Below, piece by piece: positions 5,300-6,761 of a stretch of DNA of 6,761 nt. This stretch comes from Planctomycetota bacterium. GTDB taxonomy: Bacteria > Planctomycetota > UBA8742 > JACQVU01. A model generated the notes under the pieces. That model saw nothing but the letters and a program-made list of their open reading frames with translations. It was not told where the DNA came from and ran no database searches. A program made the position numbers and the translations under genes. The DNA lies in NCBI GenBank assembly GCA_016209585.1, contig JACQVU010000059.1:1-6761 (forward strand), given 5' to 3'. Position 1 is the first letter of the stretch. The number at the start of each line of letters is the position of its first letter.

Positions 5300-6503
5300 C
5301 CAAGCCCAACGCCGCTCCGGCGACGTTGAGGTAGAGCGCCCGGAGACCCTCCGCCACCGGCGCGGTTTCGATGTACTCGCCGGGGTTGTGGCCGTTCCCG
5401 CCCAGCGTCACGCCCAGGCAGATGGCGGGAATGCCGCGCGCCATCGCCAGGTTGGCGTCGGTGCTGGAGACCTTCAGCCACCACTTGCGGCCGAGGCGAT
5501 CGTAGATCCGGCCGGCCCGTTTGACGATCGCCAGGCTCGGCGGCGTGCGCCCGGCCGGCCGGCGGCCGATCTCCCGCACAATTAATTCGTGCGGCCGCAG
5601 CCCGCTGCGCCCGCCGTGCAGGCTGACCGCTCGCAGAAACGAGCGCTCCAGCCGCGCCAGGCTCCGGCCGCTGACTGAACGCAGGTCAATGGCGAAGGCG
5701 GCGCGGGAGGCGATGGTGGTCAGCCCGCCGCCGCCGCTGACGGCGCCGACGTTGAAGGTGGTGCGCGGGCGGGCCGGCGCCCGCAGCGCGGCCGCGCGCG
5801 CCAGCAACGGCGCCATGAGGTGAATGGCGCTGGGCGCGCCGAAGTTCCCGAACGAGTGCGACCCTTCCGCGTGGCGGTCCGCGTCCAGGGCGATCTCCAC
5901 CTCGAAGCGACAGGAGCCGACTCCCTCGTTCACGATGCGCCCCAGGCCGACGCCTTCGACGGCGAAGAGTTCGCCCACGCGGTGCGACAGGCGCTCCAGC
6001 AGCGCGCGCATGCCGCGCAGGTTGCCGCGCTCTTCCTCCCCCACGTCAGCGCCCAGCAGCAGCGGGGCGCGCCCCCGCGCGGGGTGCCGCCGGAAGAGGC
6101 GCGCCAGGGCGATCACGGCCGCGCAGCCCAGGGCGTTGTCGCCGATGCCTGGCCCGAAAACCCGGCCGGCCTCGCGGCGGGTGGTCACGTCGGTGCCGGC
6201 GGCGAAGACGGTGTCAAGGTGCGCCGCCACCACCACCGGCGGCCGGTCGGCGTCGCCGGGGAGGCGGAGGAAAACGTTGCCGGCCTCGTCGGTCTCCGGG
6301 CGGCCGGCGCGCGCCGCGGCGAGCATTCCGGCGAAGAGGCGGCCACGCTCCGCTTCCTGGAACGGCGGCGCCGGCGTTTCGCAGATGCGGCGGGCGTCGG
6401 CGACACACTCCTCGGCGAGGGCGTCGACCGCCGCGAGTCCGTCGGCGACGGGGCGGTGCGCGAACAAGGCGTCGAGGGCGTCGGGCTGCGAAAGGGAGCG
6501 CAT
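5289..6503 (-). CDS. M20-family metallopeptidase (PepT-like, two-zinc hydrolase)
   Basis: M20 enzymes are cytoplasmic di-zinc hydrolases that cleave short peptides or acyl-amino acids. The 404-residue protein has the family layout. Metal ligands visible: AAHLDTVF (93-100, His95, with Asp97 assisting), GPGIGDN (117-123, bridging Asp122), GEEERG (155-160, general base Glu156 and ligand Glu157), AVEG (181-184, Glu183) and final GGNGHNPGEYIE (368-379, His372). The lid or dimerisation segment carries HSFGNFGAPSAIH (216-228), characteristic of the PepT/M20 subgroup, and NVGAVSGGGGLTTIAS (251-266). All expected catalytic residues are present, so it should be active. The ATG at 6503 is chosen because the frame further upstream (to a GTG at 6734) looks non-coding and crosses the predicted rightward promoter. 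No ribosome binding site is seen; a GC hairpin occupies its place. It converges on the NYN gene with 52 bp between stops. Exact substrate unknown; carboxypeptidase or deacylase roles are alternatives. Confidence 0.9.
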   Translation of the reverse strand: MRSLSQPDALDALFAHRPVADGLAAVDALAEECVADARRICETPAPPFQEAERGRLFAGMLAAARAGRPETDEAGNVFLRLPGDADRPPVVVAAHLDTVFAAGTDVTTRREAGRVFGPGIGDNALGCAAVIALARLFRRHPARGRAPLLLGADVGEEERGNLRGMRALLERLSHRVGELFAVEGVGLGRIVNEGVGSCRFEVEIALDADRHAEGSHSFGNFGAPSAIHLMAPLLARAAALRAPARPRTTFNVGAVSGGGGLTTIASRAAFAIDLRSVSGRSLARLERSFLRAVSLHGGRSGLRPHELIVREIGRRPAGRTPPSLAIVKRAGRIYDRLGRKWWLKVSSTDANLAMARGIPAICLGVTLGGNGHNPGEYIETAPVAEGLRALYLNVAGAALGLGGE

Positions 6504-6511
6504 GGCGCGGT

Positions 6512-6528
6512 GCGCGGAGAACCCGCGC
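6512..6528 (-). promoter_or_regulatory. GC hairpin at the expected ribosome-binding position of the M20 gene
   Basis: In the leftward transcript GCGCGG (6528-6523) can pair with CCGCGC (6517-6512) around a 5-nt loop, ending 8 nt before the ATG at 6503. No Shine-Dalgarno-like purine run is seen. It may limit initiation, or simply reflect base composition. Confidence 0.25.
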
Positions 6529-6595
6529 GCCAGCGGGGGATCTCCACGGGAGCAGTGTACCGGCCGACACCGGCGGCGCGTCGCTGGAAAACCGT

Positions 6596-6645
6596 CCCCC
6601 TTTTCCCCGCCGACGGCCGATCCGCCGGCCCGTCGGAAAATGGGG
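6596..6645. repeat. Long imperfect inverted repeat upstream of the rightward promoter
   Basis: The core arms CCGACGGCCG (6610-6619) and CGGCC-C-GTCGG (6626-6636) give ten pairs with one bulged C and a 6-nt loop. The symmetry continues outward: TTTT (6601-6604) with AAAA (6637-6640) and CCCC (6597-6600) with GGGG (6642-6645), interrupted by five unpaired bases on the left (6605-6609) and one on the right (6641). It abuts the -35 box of the rightward promoter and could be an operator, or a structured leader for the M20 transcript. Confidence 0.45.
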
Positions 6646-6673
6646 TTGATCCCCGTGGACGTTTCACTATGAT
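6646..6673 (+). promoter_or_regulatory. Candidate sigma70 promoter reading right, out of the window
   Basis: TTGATC (6646-6651, 4 of 6 to TTGACA), a 16-bp spacer and TATGAT (6668-6673, 5 of 6 to TATAAT). This is one of the two best sigma70-like matches noticed in the window and lies in a locally AT-richer patch. The start would be near 6680. The -35 box lies between GGGG (6642-6645) and CCCC (6651-6654), a small inverted repeat. Confidence 0.5.
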
Positions 6674-6761
6674 CTTGAGTTTCCCACGCGGTGGCGGAGG
6701 TGTCGGCGCGGGGCGTGGGCGGTTGGCGCGGCACGGGGGTGGGGCGGCGAGCGCGCGGCGG
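6674..6761 (+). other. Start of an unidentified rightward transcript, cut by the window edge
   Basis: Just after the predicted start, CCCACGC (6683-6689) and GCGTGGG (6713-6719) form a perfect 7-bp inverted repeat with a 23-nt loop. A GTG-initiated frame (6691 or 6700) stays open to the end but is too short and too G-rich to judge. This could be a structured 5' leader, an RNA gene, or the first codons of a protein. Confidence 0.3.

Noticed and set aside
6504..6734. Upstream GTG start at 6734 for the M20 gene, adding 77 residues
   Set aside because: The added sequence has no M20 homology features, weak codon bias, and spans the inverted repeat and the rightward promoter.
1..6761. Possible defence island or mobile element
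   Set aside because: NYN/PIN-like nucleases can occur in toxin-antitoxin or defence settings, but there is no antitoxin-like partner, transposase, integrase, repeat boundary or compositional break around the gene.

Overview
The window is very G+C-rich bacterial DNA (roughly 70% judged by eye, not computed), with strong G/C preference at third codon positions in every gene. No rRNA, tRNA, CRISPR array, insertion sequence or phage gene is visible. The phylum cannot be fixed from this sequence. The gene mix (a lone RmlD-like reductase, an acyl-CoA carboxylase alpha subunit, a cytoplasmic-type GDPD, a NYN nuclease and an M20 peptidase) looks like an ordinary chromosomal segment of a poorly sampled, high-GC lineage.

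Layout. Positions 1-2561 hold a tight leftward operon, given here in transcription order: an RmlD-type dTDP-4-dehydrorhamnose reductase (2561-1674), an 87-residue protein of unknown function (1669-1406), and the biotin carboxylase half of an acyl-CoA carboxylase alpha subunit (1409 to beyond position 1). The first two genes are 4 bp apart and the last two share an ATGA overlap. A divergent spacer of about 100 bp follows, with a plausible leftward promoter. Then come two rightward genes: a glycerophosphodiester phosphodiesterase (2663-3631) and, after a 318-bp spacer, a coiled-coil/NYN-nuclease/RGG-tail protein (3950-5236). The spacer has lower GC and ends in a terminator-like hairpin with a T6 tract 27 bp before the NYN start codon. 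An M20-family metallopeptidase (6503-5289) converges on the NYN gene. The right end (6504-6761) has no complete gene. It carries a good rightward sigma70-like promoter next to a long imperfect inverted repeat, pointing at something beyond the window.

How they work together. The leftward operon would co-express a nucleotide-sugar reductase and a biotin-dependent carboxylase, a pairing with no obvious shared pathway. GDPD (lipid headgroup turnover) and the M20 peptidase (peptide or acyl-amino-acid hydrolysis) look like stand-alone housekeeping or salvage enzymes. The most interesting item is the NYN protein: its catalytic core is flanked by an N-terminal coiled coil and an Arg/Asp- then Arg/Gly-rich disordered tail, and its transcript probably passes through an attenuator-like hairpin. 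I see no convincing multi-gene defence or mobile system here.
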